Shown here one piece after another: positions 9,917 to 20,309 of a DNA stretch of 64,000 nt. The DNA comes from Methanosalsum natronophilum (GTDB lineage: Archaea > Halobacteriota > Methanosarcinia > Methanosarcinales > Methanosarcinaceae). Numbering within the stretch: the first letter of the stretch is position 1; each line of letters starts with the position of its first letter. The stretch is taken from the NCBI RefSeq assembly GCF_024808815.1, contig NZ_JANUCS010000011.1:1-64000 (forward strand). Reading direction: 5' to 3'. The notes under the pieces are model-generated. The model saw nothing but the letters and a program-made list of their open reading frames with translations. It searched no databases and had not been told where the DNA came from. The translations under genes were made by a program, and so were the position numbers.

Positions 9917-11407
9917 ATGAAAATTTTAGTTGCTACAGGCCGTTGTGCTGAAAATACTGTTAGAGAATCAGTTGGTTCTAATGCAGATGTGTTAGTTTTA
10001 GATACTGACATTGCGGCCTTTATTACACCCTATAAACTTATTAAAGCATTAAAAAGTTATCATACACAGAAATATGATATTGTTTTCATTCCTGGATTTT
10101 GTTTAGGGGACTTTTCAGTTGTTGAAGATAAATTCGATACTGAAGTTTATTTAGGCCCAAAACATGCCTATGACCTTGGGTATATTTTAAATTATACAAA
10201 TGATTTTAATTTTTCAAAGACAGTTCCAGCATGTGATTTACTTTCAGGTATAAGAAAAGGGCTTGCACTTGATGAGGTAGCAGAAATAGAGTATAATTCT
10301 ACTCCTCTTTTTACTTTAGAGCATCTAAAGATTGGTGGTAATTCACGGATAAAAGTGATGGCTGAGATCGTCAATGCTACATCCATGGACGAGGAAGACC
10401 TTTATTATAAAATTAAGGAATTTATCGATAAAGGTGCAGATTTAATTGATCTTGGTGCCAGTTTAACTGCGTCCCCAGAGGAGGTTGAAAGGACAGTAAA
10501 TGTAGCAAAGAAATATTCTTCTGTACCTTTAAGCTTTGATTCCCTTGACCCGGAATTAATTCAAGCAGCAATCAAGAATGGTATTAATTTAATTCTTAGT
10601 TTAAATAGTAGTAATATGAACTCTTTATTAGATTTGATTATTGATAATAACGTTTCTGTAGTTATAATTCCGGATCTTGGTAAGGGTTTACAGAGTCTGA
10701 TCTCGAATGTTGAAATGGCGAAGCAGCATGGAATAAAGAATATTATAGCTGATCCAGTTTTAGATTCTCTTGGATATGGATTGGTGGATTCTATTGGTAG
10801 GTATAAAGAATTTAGGTTAAGATATCCTAACATACCCATGTTCTTTGGAGTTGGTAATGTAACTGAACTAATTGATGTGGACTCAGTTGGAGTTAATGGG
10901 ATTCTTTGTGGAATTGCTTATGAAACAGGTTGTTCTATTGTGTTCACTCCTGAGTTTAGTGATAAAAACCATGGTTCTATTGGAGAACTTAAAATAGCTT
11001 CTATGATGATGCTATTATCTCAAAAAAGGAACACTTCACCAAAAGACTTGGGTATTGATTTATTACAACTTAAAGAAAAACGTAAACGCTCTGTTATGGA
11101 GTTGTGTGAGAATCCACTATACGTCTCTGATTCTGTAACGTGGTTACTTGATCCTAAAGGTCCTATTAAAATAGGGATAATTCCTAAATACAGTTCTATT
11201 GGATCTAATTTTGATAAGGGCCTGATTGTAGCAAAACATGAAGAGTGCTGTTTGGTTGGCACAAACTCCAGTGCTATACTGAATAAATTAATTGAAAACA
11301 ATCTCGTGTCGAGACTGGATCATGCAGGTTATTTGGGACGAGAACTTCAAAAAGCTGAGATTGCTTTGAAATTTGGTAGAAGTTATTCACAGGATGATGA
11401 ATTTTGA
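9917..11407 (+). CDS. dihydropteroate-synthase-like protein (TIGR00284 type)
   Basis: A 496-residue protein. The N-terminal ~140 residues form a separate domain found in the archaeal DUF6513/TIGR00284 family. A TIM-barrel resembling dihydropteroate synthase follows (about 145-390): KVMAEIVNATSMDEEDL takes the place of the pterin-binding start, then KGADLIDLGASLTA and SFDSLDPE. The C-terminal ~100 residues are family-specific. In methanogens the family is proposed to act in tetrahydromethanopterin synthesis, joining a pterin to an arylamine; this rests on family knowledge, not on residues I can check. The ATG has no clear Shine-Dalgarno. It stands alone between ftsZ and a 460-base gap. Confidence 0.75.
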   Translation: MKILVATGRCAENTVRESVGSNADVLVLDTDIAAFITPYKLIKALKSYHTQKYDIVFIPGFCLGDFSVVEDKFDTEVYLGPKHAYDLGYILNYTNDFNFSKTVPACDLLSGIRKGLALDEVAEIEYNSTPLFTLEHLKIGGNSRIKVMAEIVNATSMDEEDLYYKIKEFIDKGADLIDLGASLTASPEEVERTVNVAKKYSSVPLSFDSLDPELIQAAIKNGINLILSLNSSNMNSLLDLIIDNNVSVVIIPDLGKGLQSLISNVEMAKQHGIKNIIADPVLDSLGYGLVDSIGRYKEFRLRYPNIPMFFGVGNVTELIDVDSVGVNGILCGIAYETGCSIVFTPEFSDKNHGSIGELKIASMMMLLSQKRNTSPKDLGIDLLQLKEKRKRSVMELCENPLYVSDSVTWLLDPKGPIKIGIIPKYSSIGSNFDKGLIVAKHEECCLVGTNSSAILNKLIENNLVSRLDHAGYLGRELQKAEIALKFGRSYSQDDEF

Positions 11408-11870
11408 TTATATTAAGATATACTTTTTAACTATAATCATAAAGGACTTAGGTTTATATTTGATTAGAGATAGTACCAGACTAACTAAGTTTCTATGTAG
11501 TAATTTATGTTTTCAGTGCTAATAATTATTATAATGCTACAAAAAGAAACATACTTGAATAATTTCCTCTGGTTATAAGAGAATCTCCTTAAATAGTTTG
11601 ATTATATTGGTTCTAAAAATAACCACGATAATAACATTAGGGAGATGTAAAATACAAGAATTTGTGCTTTATGAACAAAGTCTAATTACTGTGAAATCTT
11701 CATAGCAAGTTAAAGAGCTTGCTTACTTGTGAACACTAACTAACTAATGAAGTAAAAATAAATTCTACCTTTAAGCTGGTAGTAGTTCACTGAAGATAAA
11801 TATAGGTTAAACTAAATATTAGTATTAACGTAATACGGCATTATTTTTATTACATATTTCGAGGTTTTGA
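11408..11870. other. 463-base intergenic region with small hairpins
   Basis: No credible gene was seen on either strand. Two short inverted repeats are present: AGCAAG/CTTGCT (11704-11709 and 11718-11723) and CTACC/GGTAG (about 11765-11782). The region is dense in A/T and has several TATA-like strings. A GAGG at 11861-11864 serves the next gene. A small RNA is possible but not shown. Confidence 0.4.
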
Positions 11871-12329
11871 GTGATGAGATTAGAACAAGAAGATAAAGAA
11901 GCAATTATAAACATAGTTGCAGCAAGATATTTCTCGTGTCAAGATTGGATTTGGATTAATTTGAAGAATGATATTGAAAAAATTTATTCGGCATATGAAG
12001 AATTAAATCAACAATATATTGAATATCCCTATATGAGCAGAGACTGGTATGTAGCGAACTCAGTAACTAAAAATATACACATGTGTTCTACATGGGATGA
12101 ACTTAAAAACTTTGTTGATTTTTTGAAAGCTTATGGCAATCAATTTAACTTTTTGGTTAAAGCAGAAAAAAAATCTTTGTGTATAACTACAGAGAATGAT
12201 CAAATCAGTCCAGACTATAAAATAGCTATCTCAGAAGCTCGAAAAATGGGTTATAATGTTTTTGTTTTTACAGCAAGAGTTCCTGAGAGAATTGACTTTG
12301 ATTTGTCATATATCAGTGGTGGAATCTAA
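11871..12329 (+). CDS. protein of unknown function, 152 aa
   Basis: I do not recognise this protein. It is 152 residues, rich in aromatic and charged residues, with no membrane segment or signal peptide. A helical N-terminal half contains CQDWIWINL and YMSRDWY; the C-terminal part may be an alpha/beta unit (NQFNFLVKAEKK ... MGYNVFVFTARVPERI). Either GTG 11871 or ATG 11874 could be the start; GAGG at 11861 is 6 or 9 bases upstream. The frame and ribosome site look genuine. It is isolated between two long non-coding stretches, so context gives no hint of function. Confidence 0.6.
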   Translation: MMRLEQEDKEAIINIVAARYFSCQDWIWINLKNDIEKIYSAYEELNQQYIEYPYMSRDWYVANSVTKNIHMCSTWDELKNFVDFLKAYGNQFNFLVKAEKKSLCITTENDQISPDYKIAISEARKMGYNVFVFTARVPERIDFDLSYISGGI

Positions 12330-12700
12330 TAGTTACAACCTTAAATCGATACATTCATATTTATTGTGTTCTATCTCAACCTGATTTGTGTTAGATGTTT
12401 TTGGAAAATACCATCTACCTAATCTGCATATATGAAAAAAGCTGTTGACTGAGGAAGTCAGTGTACATAATCTAATACCCATTTAACATGGTATAATAAG
12501 CTAATTTAAACCAATACTGTACTCTCCATAAAACGGCTTATTTATATATAAAGTTGAAAATTTAGTGTAATCATATAGAATTTGCTAATTCAGGTTCTAT
12601 TGTGATAATACTATTATTAAGTGTATAGATGATTATAAACTGTATTGATTAAAAACTTTGAGTTAAATTATATGTAAAAATAAGTTATAGGAGTAATACA
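12330..12700. other. 371-base intergenic region before hppA
   Basis: No gene seen. A small hairpin (TGACT/AGTCA, about 12446-12460) may end the upstream transcript. TATA-like strings such as TTATTTATATATAA (about 12537-12551) could be the hppA promoter, implying a leader of more than 100 bases. The Shine-Dalgarno for hppA is TAGGAG, 8 bases before its ATG. Confidence 0.35.
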
Positions 12701-14719
12701 ATGGATACATTAGTATATCTTGCACCTGTAGCTGGTATTATTAGTCTTGTATTTGCTGCCTTTTTTGCACGTAGTGTGTTAAAAGAAGGCACCGGGAATG
12801 AAAAAATGCAAGAGGTTGCTATGGCAATTCAAGAGGGCGCAATGGCGTATCTGAATCGTCAGTTCAAGACTATAGCAGTAGTTGCTGTTATTATAGCAAT
12901 TTTAATACTGGTTTTGTTAGGTGATGATGCTTTAAAGATTGCAATTGGATTTTTGGTTGGAGCAGCAAGTTCTGCGTTAGCTGGTTATATAGGCATGCAT
13001 GTTTCTGTTAGAGCAAATGTAAGAACTGCAAATGCAGCATCAAAAGGCTTAAAACATGCACTCTCAGTAGCCTTTAGAGGTGGAGCTGTTACAGGTTTAG
13101 CTGTAGTTGGTCTTGCTCTGCTAGGGACTAGTGGTTTTTATATATTATATGGTGATGTCGACCTAATTCTCGGATTTGCATTTGGTGCAAGTTTAATTAG
13201 TCTCTTTGCAAGGGTTGGCGGTGGAATTTATACTAAAGCCGCTGATGTAGGTGCTGATTTAGTTGGTAAAGTTGAGGCTGGAATACCTGAAGATGATCCC
13301 CGAAATGCTGGTGTGATTGCAGATAATGTAGGTGATAATGTAGGTGATTGTGCTGGTATGGGTGCAGATCTTTTTGAGACCTATGTTGTAACTGTTCTCG
13401 CTGCGATGCTTTTAGGTACACTTATTATTGAAATTCATCCAAATGCTGTATTATATCCATTGATATTAGGCGCAGTTGCAATTTTTGCATCTATCATTGC
13501 AATGTTTTTTGTAAGAGTTGGTGATGATGGTAAAATAATGAAAGCATTGTATAAAGGAGTTGCAGTTTCTGCAATTTTATGTCTGCTAGCTTTCTATTTC
13601 GTGACTGTTACTCTATTTGGTGATGCAACATTCTATTTTGCAGCAATAGTTGGTGTAATTATAATGGTCTTAATGGTTGTGTTCACTGAATATTATACGT
13701 CTACAAGTTTCCGTCCAGTAAAAACAATCGCTCAATCATCTGAGACTGGAGCAGGTACAAATGTCATCTCAGGGCTAGCAATCGGATTTGAAAGTACTAC
13801 ATTACCAATGATCTTCATATCTGGTGGAATTTTAGCAGCTTTTTTTGTTGTAGGTGGAGCGACCGATCCTTCAATAGGCCTTTATGGAATTGCAATTGCT
13901 GCATCTGCCATGTTATCCACTACTGGTATGATTGTTGCACTCGATTCGTATGGTCCAGTTACTGACAATGCTGGTGGAATTGCTGAAATGGCAGGTCTAC
14001 CTGAAGATATTAGGGAGATTACAGATTCACTTGATGCAGTTGGTAATACAACAAAAGCTGTTACTAAAGGGTATGCTATAGGCTCAGCCGCATTAGGGGC
14101 TCTCGCGTTATTTGCTGATTATAGGCACAAGGTTGAGCTAGATATTGGAGTATTAGCACTTGATAATCCTCTTGTTCTTGTAGGATTGTTCATTGGTGCT
14201 TTATTACCTTTCATATTTAGTGCAGTTACAATGCGTGCCGTTGGAAGAGCTGCATTTAAGGTCGTAAATGAAGTAAGAAGACAATTTAGAGAAATACCTG
14301 GGATTATGGAAGGAACTGCAAAACCAGAGTATGGAAAATGCGTAGATATTGTTACAAGTGCAGCTATTAAAGAAATGGCTATTCCTGGTATACTTGCAGT
14401 AGTAGTTCCTATTTTGGTTGGTGTCATATTGGGTCCACTTGCGTTGGGTGGTCTTTTAATTGGTATTATTGCTGCTGGTCTGCTTCTAGCATTGACTATG
14501 GCCAATGGTGGAGGAGCATGGGATAATGCAAAGAAATTAATTGAGGACGGAGCGCATGGTGGTAAAGGCTCAGAAGCACATAAAGCTGCTGTTGTTGGAG
14601 ATACTGTTGGTGATCCGTTCAAAGATACATCAGGTCCCGCTATAAATCCGCTAATTAAGGTAGTTAACGTTGTTGCTTTACTTTTCTCTTCACTTTTTAT
14701 TGGTGGAGGCTTATTATAA
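12701..14719 (+). CDS. hppA: membrane proton-pumping pyrophosphatase, K+-independent type
   Basis: A 672-residue membrane-bound pyrophosphatase with about 16 transmembrane helices. It couples hydrolysis of pyrophosphate to ion export. The substrate site motif [11 protein letters not shown] is at 182-192, followed by [19 protein letters not shown]. The C-terminal motif contains [14 protein letters not shown]. At the position that separates the two classes the sequence reads GNTTKA, with Lys near 452. Potassium-dependent enzymes have Ala there, so this should be the K+-independent, proton-pumping class. TAGGAG precedes the ATG. It is a single-gene unit ended by a strong hairpin. Confidence 0.95.
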   Translation: MDTLVYLAPVAGIISLVFAAFFARSVLKEGTGNEKMQEVAMAIQEGAMAYLNRQFKTIAVVAVIIAILILVLLGDDALKIAIGFLVGAASSALAGYIGMHVSVRANVRTANAASKGLKHALSVAFRGGAVTGLAVVGLALLGTSGFYILYGDVDLILGFAFGASLISLFARVGGGIYTKAADVGADLVGKVEAGIPEDDPRNAGVIADNVGDNVGDCAGMGADLFETYVVTVLAAMLLGTLIIEIHPNAVLYPLILGAVAIFASIIAMFFVRVGDDGKIMKALYKGVAVSAILCLLAFYFVTVTLFGDATFYFAAIVGVIIMVLMVVFTEYYTSTSFRPVKTIAQSSETGAGTNVISGLAIGFESTTLPMIFISGGILAAFFVVGGATDPSIGLYGIAIAASAMLSTTGMIVALDSYGPVTDNAGGIAEMAGLPEDIREITDSLDAVGNTTKAVTKGYAIGSAALGALALFADYRHKVELDIGVLALDNPLVLVGLFIGALLPFIFSAVTMRAVGRAAFKVVNEVRRQFREIPGIMEGTAKPEYGKCVDIVTSAAIKEMAIPGILAVVVPILVGVILGPLALGGLLIGIIAAGLLLALTMANGGGAWDNAKKLIEDGAHGGKGSEAHKAAVVGDTVGDPFKDTSGPAINPLIKVVNVVALLFSSLFIGGGLL

Positions 14720-14732
14720 GTCAAAGCAACAT

Positions 14733-14764
14733 TTCCGCCAAAACCAGGCGGAATTCTTTTTTTT
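14733..14764 (+). terminator. hppA hairpin terminator
   Basis: TTCCGCC, loop AAAACCA and GGCGGAA form a perfect 7-bp GC-rich stem followed by TTCTTTTTTTT. It stands out in this AT-rich sequence and looks like a bacterial-style intrinsic terminator. Confidence 0.75.
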
Positions 14765-14855
14765 AATGACAAGAAATTTATATTTAGCTGCCTTTATTGA
14801 CCTAATATTATACTATAGTACAGATTAAATCTAAAGATCATAGGATATAAAAAAG

Positions 14856-15791
14856 ATGGCAGATGAAATCACTAATGTACTTGGAAAAGGATTCACGGCG
14901 TGGTCCAATAATCTAATATTATCGTTACCGTTCATTTTCATGAGTTTGATCTCATTGATAATTGTAATAATCTTTTTTATGTTAGTCTTTGTTGCATTCA
15001 TTTTTCCAGAAGTGGAGCAGCTAGGTGTTGATCCGCTAACTATAGATTCCAATGTTCTTACCGATTTAGTCATCGTTACGCTTTTAGACAATATTACAAT
15101 TTTGATAATAGGAGGTATTGTAGCTGGACTGGTAATTTACTTTGTTCAAGCATACTTCATTGCAGCAGCAATTGGAATGATTAAAGAAATTGCATATACT
15201 GGAAATACAAAACTTACCAAGATGTTCTACTATGGGAAACTGTATGTGGTAAATTTGTTCCTCTTAAACATTATTATATCTCTATTGATTTTTGCAGGAA
15301 TTGTATTTACAATACCTGGAATTCTGTTACTTGGAGATATTACACAATTTATTGAAAACCCACTACTTCATATTGATAGGATATCACTTTTAGTTATAGG
15401 TATATTGATATGGATAGTTTATGCACTGATTGTTACTGTTTCATTAGCATTATCTGAATATGTTCTTGTAATAGAAGAACTAGATCCATTAAACAGTATT
15501 AAAACAGCTTTTAATTTTTTCATGGACAATAAGCTCAATGTATTTATTTTATGGATTATTATAATATCAATTTCTTTTGTTATCAGTATCTTTAATGAGA
15601 TATTTGTATATGTTGAGTTACTGTCTTTGATATGGTCAATAGCTAGTGTTATTTTATCAATTGCAATAATTCCTCCCCTGACTGCAGCATGGTGGACATA
15701 CCTATATCTCACATTAACAAATAAGCAACTATATGATAAAAACGAGCTTTTGTCATATGGCGAATTAGATGAACTTGAATCAAATATATAA
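14856..15791 (+). CDS. six-helix integral membrane protein, function unknown (DUF7847-like)
   Basis: A 311-residue, very hydrophobic protein with about six transmembrane segments (near 25-50, 80-105, 125-150, 170-200, 225-250 and 255-285). The layout recalls archaeal DUF7847 or glycerophosphodiester-phosphodiesterase membrane-domain proteins: an N-terminal amphipathic stretch, paired long helices and a PPLTAAWWTYLYL motif near the end. No catalytic residues are evident. A role in membrane organisation or transport can only be guessed. It ends 5 bases before the convergent thiolation gene. Confidence 0.65.
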   Translation: MADEITNVLGKGFTAWSNNLILSLPFIFMSLISLIIVIIFFMLVFVAFIFPEVEQLGVDPLTIDSNVLTDLVIVTLLDNITILIIGGIVAGLVIYFVQAYFIAAAIGMIKEIAYTGNTKLTKMFYYGKLYVVNLFLLNIIISLLIFAGIVFTIPGILLLGDITQFIENPLLHIDRISLLVIGILIWIVYALIVTVSLALSEYVLVIEELDPLNSIKTAFNFFMDNKLNVFILWIIIISISFVISIFNEIFVYVELLSLIWSIASVILSIAIIPPLTAAWWTYLYLTLTNKQLYDKNELLSYGELDELESNI

Positions 15792-15796
15792 ATTTA

Positions 15797-16711
15797 CTAT
15801 TCTATAGAACTATTAAGAATTTTACAGGCCTGACATAACTGTGATGTGCATGGTTCGTTGCAGATTTTACAGCTTCCAATGTTAGTTTCCGGATAGGCTG
15901 TAGCAAGGATCTTCACCATTTTATCAAAACCACTTAAAAGAGAATATTTTGTGCCTGGGTGATTAACCTCAAGTTCATTTAAATGATCTCTAATTTCTCC
16001 TCTCATAGCTTCTTTTGCATAAGGACATTCACTATAATCCACTGGAAGATTGTGGAGATATGCATATAATGCAACTTCTTTTTCAGGTATTTTTCTTAGT
16101 GGTTTCGCCCTTAAAACCAACCCATCGAGTTCTTTTGTAGGGGCAAGTCTTACCAGTCTTTCTACATCTCCTCGAATATGGTTTAATAGTATAGTTTGAG
16201 CTTCATCATCTAAGTTATGACCTGTTGCTAGCTTATTTGCGCCCATTTCTCTTGCAACACGATTCAATATATGTTTTCTTAACACGCCACAATACGTGCA
16301 TGCACCTTGTATTCTTTTGCGAGCTACCAGATCATCTAAAGTTTTCCCAAACTCTTCCTGAAATGATACTATTTGGTGTTTTACATCCAACTTGTCAGCC
16401 AGTTCCTTTGCACTTTCAATAGTACTATTTCTGTAACCATGAATTCCTTCATCTACTGATATGGCTAATAAGCTGATGTCTGGTCTATGCTTGAATATTT
16501 TTTGTAGAATATAAACTAGAACGCTGCTATCCTTTCCACCACTAAGAGCAACTGCAATAGTATCATTCTTATTAATATTCATTTCTTTCCGGATTGAAAG
16601 TTTGATTTTTCTTTCAACATCTTCTATAAAGTGTTGACCACATAAGTGCATTCCCGAATACTTTTGAAAAATCACAGGCTTTTGATTGCATTTATTGCAT
16701 TTATATGACAT
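15797..16711 (-). CDS. tRNA 2-thiolation ATP pyrophosphatase (NcsA/TtuA-like)
   Basis: A 304-residue PP-loop enzyme of the TIGR00269 / Ncs6-TtuA family. It adenylates a uridine (U34 or U54) in tRNA before sulfur transfer. An N-terminal zinc motif (CNKC at 5-8, CGQH at 24-27) is followed by the PP-loop SGGKDS at 57-62. CTYCGVLRK (near 140) and CPYAKEA (near 225) carry candidate catalytic or iron-sulfur cysteines. A C-terminal second zinc motif reads CKICNEPC...CQAC. All cysteines expected for this group seem present. It lies 32 bases downstream of cooC on the same strand. Confidence 0.87.
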   Translation of the reverse strand: MSYKCNKCNQKPVIFQKYSGMHLCGQHFIEDVERKIKLSIRKEMNINKNDTIAVALSGGKDSSVLVYILQKIFKHRPDISLLAISVDEGIHGYRNSTIESAKELADKLDVKHQIVSFQEEFGKTLDDLVARKRIQGACTYCGVLRKHILNRVAREMGANKLATGHNLDDEAQTILLNHIRGDVERLVRLAPTKELDGLVLRAKPLRKIPEKEVALYAYLHNLPVDYSECPYAKEAMRGEIRDHLNELEVNHPGTKYSLLSGFDKMVKILATAYPETNIGSCKICNEPCTSQLCQACKILNSSIE

Positions 16712-16743
16712 AAAACCACTAATTCATAAATAGCTAAAGAATT

Positions 16744-17517
16744 TTAATTGGGATTATTGCTTTTATCTAATAATAACTGAAGCACATTGTTTTTTATATT
16801 CCAAATGGAATCAACAGCTTTCCCTCCATAATCAATAGGTGCAGCTCCCTCCAAATCGGCATTGACCATATTTTCATCGTATGGTATACCCCCAAGCAGG
16901 TGAATATTTAGCTCTTCAAGATGTTCTTTTACGGGCTCAAGCTCTCCTTTATTTACAACAGCAGCAAGTTTTTTTATTCCAATGTCATGGGCTAATTTTT
17001 TTATTCTAGATGCGGTTTCAATTGATCGCATTCCAGGCTCAACTACAACTATCATCAGATCAATACCTTTTGTTGTTCCTCTTCCAAGATGCTCAATACC
17101 CGCTTCCATATCGAGGACTACAGTTGAGTTTTCTTTTAATACCACATGCCTGAGAAACGCACGTAAGAAAGAGGAGGCAGGGCACATGCATCCAGTTCCC
17201 CCCTTTTCAACAGTACCCATGATAAGCATTTTTACATTATCGGGACCAACTACCCCATACTTTTCAACAATATCATCTACTTTAGGATTATAATTAAAGA
17301 ACCCACCTGTTTCTCCTGCTCTTTCTTGTATTAAATCTTTATAATCTGTTAGAGGTCTAGGTGGGTTTTTGATACCTAAGGAAGATGCAAGGTTCATATC
17401 AGAATCCGCATCAATTGCTATTGAATCGTATCCATCCTTTGCGAGCATTCTTGCTAAGGTACCGGAGAAGGTAGTTTTACCGACGCCGCCTTTACCTGTA
17501 ATAGCTATCTTAAACAT
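16744..17517 (-). CDS. cooC: CooC-type nickel-insertion ATPase
   Basis: A 257-residue SIMIBI-class NTPase. The P-loop is GKGGVGKTT (8-16) with the MinD/NifH deviant pattern. CMC (Cys110, Cys112) inside GTGCMCPASSF is the metal-binding pair seen in CooC, which matures nickel-containing carbon monoxide dehydrogenase. IDADSD and LDMEAGIEHLGRGT are the switch regions. In methanogens CODH is part of the acetyl-CoA decarbonylase/synthase. No CODH gene is in the window, so the partner is inferred. It probably shares a transcript with the thiolation gene. Confidence 0.85.
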   Translation of the reverse strand: MFKIAITGKGGVGKTTFSGTLARMLAKDGYDSIAIDADSDMNLASSLGIKNPPRPLTDYKDLIQERAGETGGFFNYNPKVDDIVEKYGVVGPDNVKMLIMGTVEKGGTGCMCPASSFLRAFLRHVVLKENSTVVLDMEAGIEHLGRGTTKGIDLMIVVVEPGMRSIETASRIKKLAHDIGIKKLAAVVNKGELEPVKEHLEELNIHLLGGIPYDENMVNADLEGAAPIDYGGKAVDSIWNIKNNVLQLLLDKSNNPN

Positions 17518-17677
17518 ATTTTATCCCTCATTCATGTAACGATGAATAATCCGCGTTATTGAACTATTGATTATAGTTTGATTAAAATATATTAATACTT
17601 TGTAAAAACGAACAAGTATAGGTAGAATGTATTTGTAATATAGAAATAATACAGTATAGTAATGATATTGTGATAAT

Positions 17678-18778
17678 ATGACAGGAAGTACTTTTGGTAA
17701 AATATTTAAAGTTACTACATGGGGCGAATCTCATGGTAAAGCCTTAGGCGTTGTAATCGATGGAGTCCCACCCGGAATAGCTATCAGCTCTAAGGATATC
17801 CAGAAAGAACTGAACCGTAGAAAGCCTGGGCAAAGTCAAATCTCTACATCAAGGAAAGAAAAAGATATTGTAGAAATCTTGTCGGGTGTTTTTGATGAAA
17901 AAACAACAGGTGCACCAATATCTATGGTAATTTGGAATCAGGATGCTGACTCGAGTGCTTATGAATATATGAAACACATACCAAGACCGGGACATGCAGA
18001 TTTTGCTTATGATATGAAATATGGTGTTGGTATTAGGGATTATAAAGGAGGTGGAAGGTCATCAGCCCGCGAAACTGTTGCTAGAGTCGCAGCTGGTGCT
18101 GTTGCTAAACTGTTGTTAAATAGGGAGAACATTAAAATTGTCGGTCATGTAATCTCAATTGGTGATATTAATGCAAAAGAAATGAATTTCGAAAATGTTT
18201 CCTTGAATGTTGAAAAAACACCTGTCAGATGTGCTGACATCGATGCTGCTCATTCTATGATGCAACTTATTGAAAGGGTTAAAGAGGAAGGAGATAGTTT
18301 AGGAGGAAAAGTTGAAGTCTTGGTAAAAGGTATTCCAGCAGGACTTGGAGAACCCGTATTTGATAAATTGGATGCAGATATCTCAAAGGCAATGATGAGC
18401 ATAGGCTCAGTAAAAGGTATTGAATTTGGTGCAGGTTTCAACTGTATTTCTATGAAAGGGAGTGAAATGAATGATGAAATAACTGTTCAAAATGGCACTA
18501 TTGAGATGACTACTAACAATGCTGGAGGTATATTAGGTGGAATTTCTACAGGTATGCCGATAATTTGTAGACTAGCAATTAAGCCAACACCATCAATATC
18601 TAAGGTTCAAAAAAGTATTAATTCTGATAAAATGGAGGAAGCTGAACTGTTTATTAGAGGTCGCCATGACCCAACAATACCTCCTAGAATAGTTCCAGTT
18701 GCAGAAGCTATGATGGCACTTGTTTTAGTTGATCATTTGTTATTGTCAGGGCTTATTACCCGACATACAACAAGATAG
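17678..18778 (+). CDS. aroC: chorismate synthase
   Basis: A 366-residue chorismate synthase. It converts 5-enolpyruvylshikimate 3-phosphate to chorismate, the last shared step of aromatic amino acid synthesis, and needs reduced FMN. Signatures are GESHGKALG (near 17-25), RRKPGQSQISTSRKEKD, the GGGRSSARETVARVA motif (near 126-140) and the C-terminal RHDPTIPPR. The length is normal. No aro genes adjoin it. It is divergent from cooC, with about 160 bases of shared upstream DNA. Confidence 0.95.
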   Translation: MTGSTFGKIFKVTTWGESHGKALGVVIDGVPPGIAISSKDIQKELNRRKPGQSQISTSRKEKDIVEILSGVFDEKTTGAPISMVIWNQDADSSAYEYMKHIPRPGHADFAYDMKYGVGIRDYKGGGRSSARETVARVAAGAVAKLLLNRENIKIVGHVISIGDINAKEMNFENVSLNVEKTPVRCADIDAAHSMMQLIERVKEEGDSLGGKVEVLVKGIPAGLGEPVFDKLDADISKAMMSIGSVKGIEFGAGFNCISMKGSEMNDEITVQNGTIEMTTNNAGGILGGISTGMPIICRLAIKPTPSISKVQKSINSDKMEEAELFIRGRHDPTIPPRIVPVAEAMMALVLVDHLLLSGLITRHTTR

Positions 18779-18848
18779 AGACGAAAACAATTTTTATTTT
18801 TAACTTAAAAAGTAGTTAGATGGATAGCTTAGAAATTAATCTATCCAA

Positions 18849-20006
18849 TTACAGTTCTAATTTTTCCATTCTTTCGACAGCTTCACCTATTCGTTCTACT
18901 GACCGAGTAAGTGCAAATCTGATATAGCCTTCTCCATATTCGCCAAACCCTACACCAGGTGTTGCTACAATTCCAGCTTCTTCTAACAAAAGCTTTGAAA
19001 ACTCGATTGAAGTATACTTTTCAGGGATAGGGGCCCATACATAGAATGTAGCTTTCGGCGGCTTTACATCTAATCCCATTTGATTTAAACCTTTTAATAA
19101 AGTATCTCTTCTTTTAGTATAAAGGTTATTCATATCAGCAACACATTGTTGTGAGCTAGTTAATGCTGTAATTCCAGCTCTTTGAATAGCATCAAATGCA
19201 CCGGAGTCAATATTCGATTTAACTTTTCCAAGTCCACTTATAATATCACTGTTACCAACAGCAAATGCAATTCTCCATCCAGTCATGTTATAAGTTTTTG
19301 ATAATGAATATAGTTCAATACCTACATCTTTTGCACCATCCACATCTAAGAAGTTTGGAGCATTGTATTCGTCATAGACCATTTCAGAATAGGCATTGTC
19401 ATGGATGACTATAATGTTGTTTTCTTTTGCAAAATCGACGACCTCTTTAAAGAAATCTTTTGTTGCTGTAGCTGATGTAGGGTTATTTGGATAGTTTAAG
19501 AACATCAATTTAGCTTTCTTCAATACATCTTGTGGGATGTTTTTAAGGTCGGGTAAAAATGAATTTTCTTTTAGTAATGGCATTATATATGGAGTTCCAC
19601 CCGCAAACTGTGTTCCTATTTTATACACGGGATAAGCAGGGTCTGGGACAAGTGCAATATCGCCCGGATTTATAAAAGCTAATGGAATGTGTGCCACACC
19701 TTCCTTTGAACCTATCATGGTAAGAGTTTCTGTTACAGGATCCACGTCTATACCTTTTTCATTTTTTAACCAGGTAGCTGCAGCTTCTCTGAAATCTATC
19801 AATCCACTGTATGATGGATATTTATGGTTCACAGGATCCTTAACAGCTTCACACATAGATTCAATAATATGTTCAGGTGTGGCTTGATCAGGATCACCAA
19901 CTCCAAGATCTATTACGTCTACACCTTTATTCATCATTTCAGCTTTAGCTTCATCGATCGTTGCAAATAAATATGGGGGTAATGCATTAATTCTTTCAGC
20001 GTACAT
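18849..20006 (-). CDS. dapL: LL-diaminopimelate aminotransferase (class I/II PLP enzyme)
   Basis: A 385-residue fold-type I aminotransferase. [12 protein letters not shown] at the N-terminus and [13 protein letters not shown] fit the archaeal DapL group, which makes LL-diaminopimelate directly from tetrahydrodipicolinate in lysine synthesis. [12 protein letters not shown] carries the PLP lysine (residue 237 from the start used here); NYPNNPT and the final arginine region FALTR complete the site. I chose the ATG giving MYAERI because GGTGA lies 6 bases upstream; the open frame extends five codons further to 20021. Annotation as a general aspartate-type aminotransferase is possible. Confidence 0.85.
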   Translation of the reverse strand: MYAERINALPPYLFATIDEAKAEMMNKGVDVIDLGVGDPDQATPEHIIESMCEAVKDPVNHKYPSYSGLIDFREAAATWLKNEKGIDVDPVTETLTMIGSKEGVAHIPLAFINPGDIALVPDPAYPVYKIGTQFAGGTPYIMPLLKENSFLPDLKNIPQDVLKKAKLMFLNYPNNPTSATATKDFFKEVVDFAKENNIIVIHDNAYSEMVYDEYNAPNFLDVDGAKDVGIELYSLSKTYNMTGWRIAFAVGNSDIISGLGKVKSNIDSGAFDAIQRAGITALTSSQQCVADMNNLYTKRRDTLLKGLNQMGLDVKPPKATFYVWAPIPEKYTSIEFSKLLLEEAGIVATPGVGFGEYGEGYIRFALTRSVERIGEAVERMEKLEL

Positions 20007-20200
20007 TTTTTTCACCAACATTTTTATGTAAATTTGTTTAGTAATTCAGCTTTAATTTGAATTAGAATTCTTTTTTTAATATTTAAATCCTATCAACAAT
20101 CTATTAAAGGGTTCAATTTATTGTAGTTGTTGCTCATTCTATAAAGTCCATGAAATAAAAGTTTCAACATCTTTTAAACCTTAATATCTTTATAACTTAC

Positions 20201-20237
20201 ATTATATGCTATATTGTTAAATAATGTAGCATATAAT
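20201..20237. promoter_or_regulatory. 11-bp perfect palindrome upstream of the fmdE-like gene
   Basis: ATTATATGCTA (20201-20211) and its exact reverse complement TAGCATATAAT (20227-20237) are separated by 15 bases. They lie 73 bases before the fmdE-like start, overlapping the probable TATA region. A symmetric site here suggests a dimeric regulator, perhaps responding to a metal. It could also be coincidence in AT-rich DNA, but an 11-bp match is long. Confidence 0.45.
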
Positions 20238-20309
20238 ATTAATTTAAATGCAAAAATTCATATGGATATACATAGATAAGTGTTTGGCTAAAACAAGGAG
20301 GAATTTATA

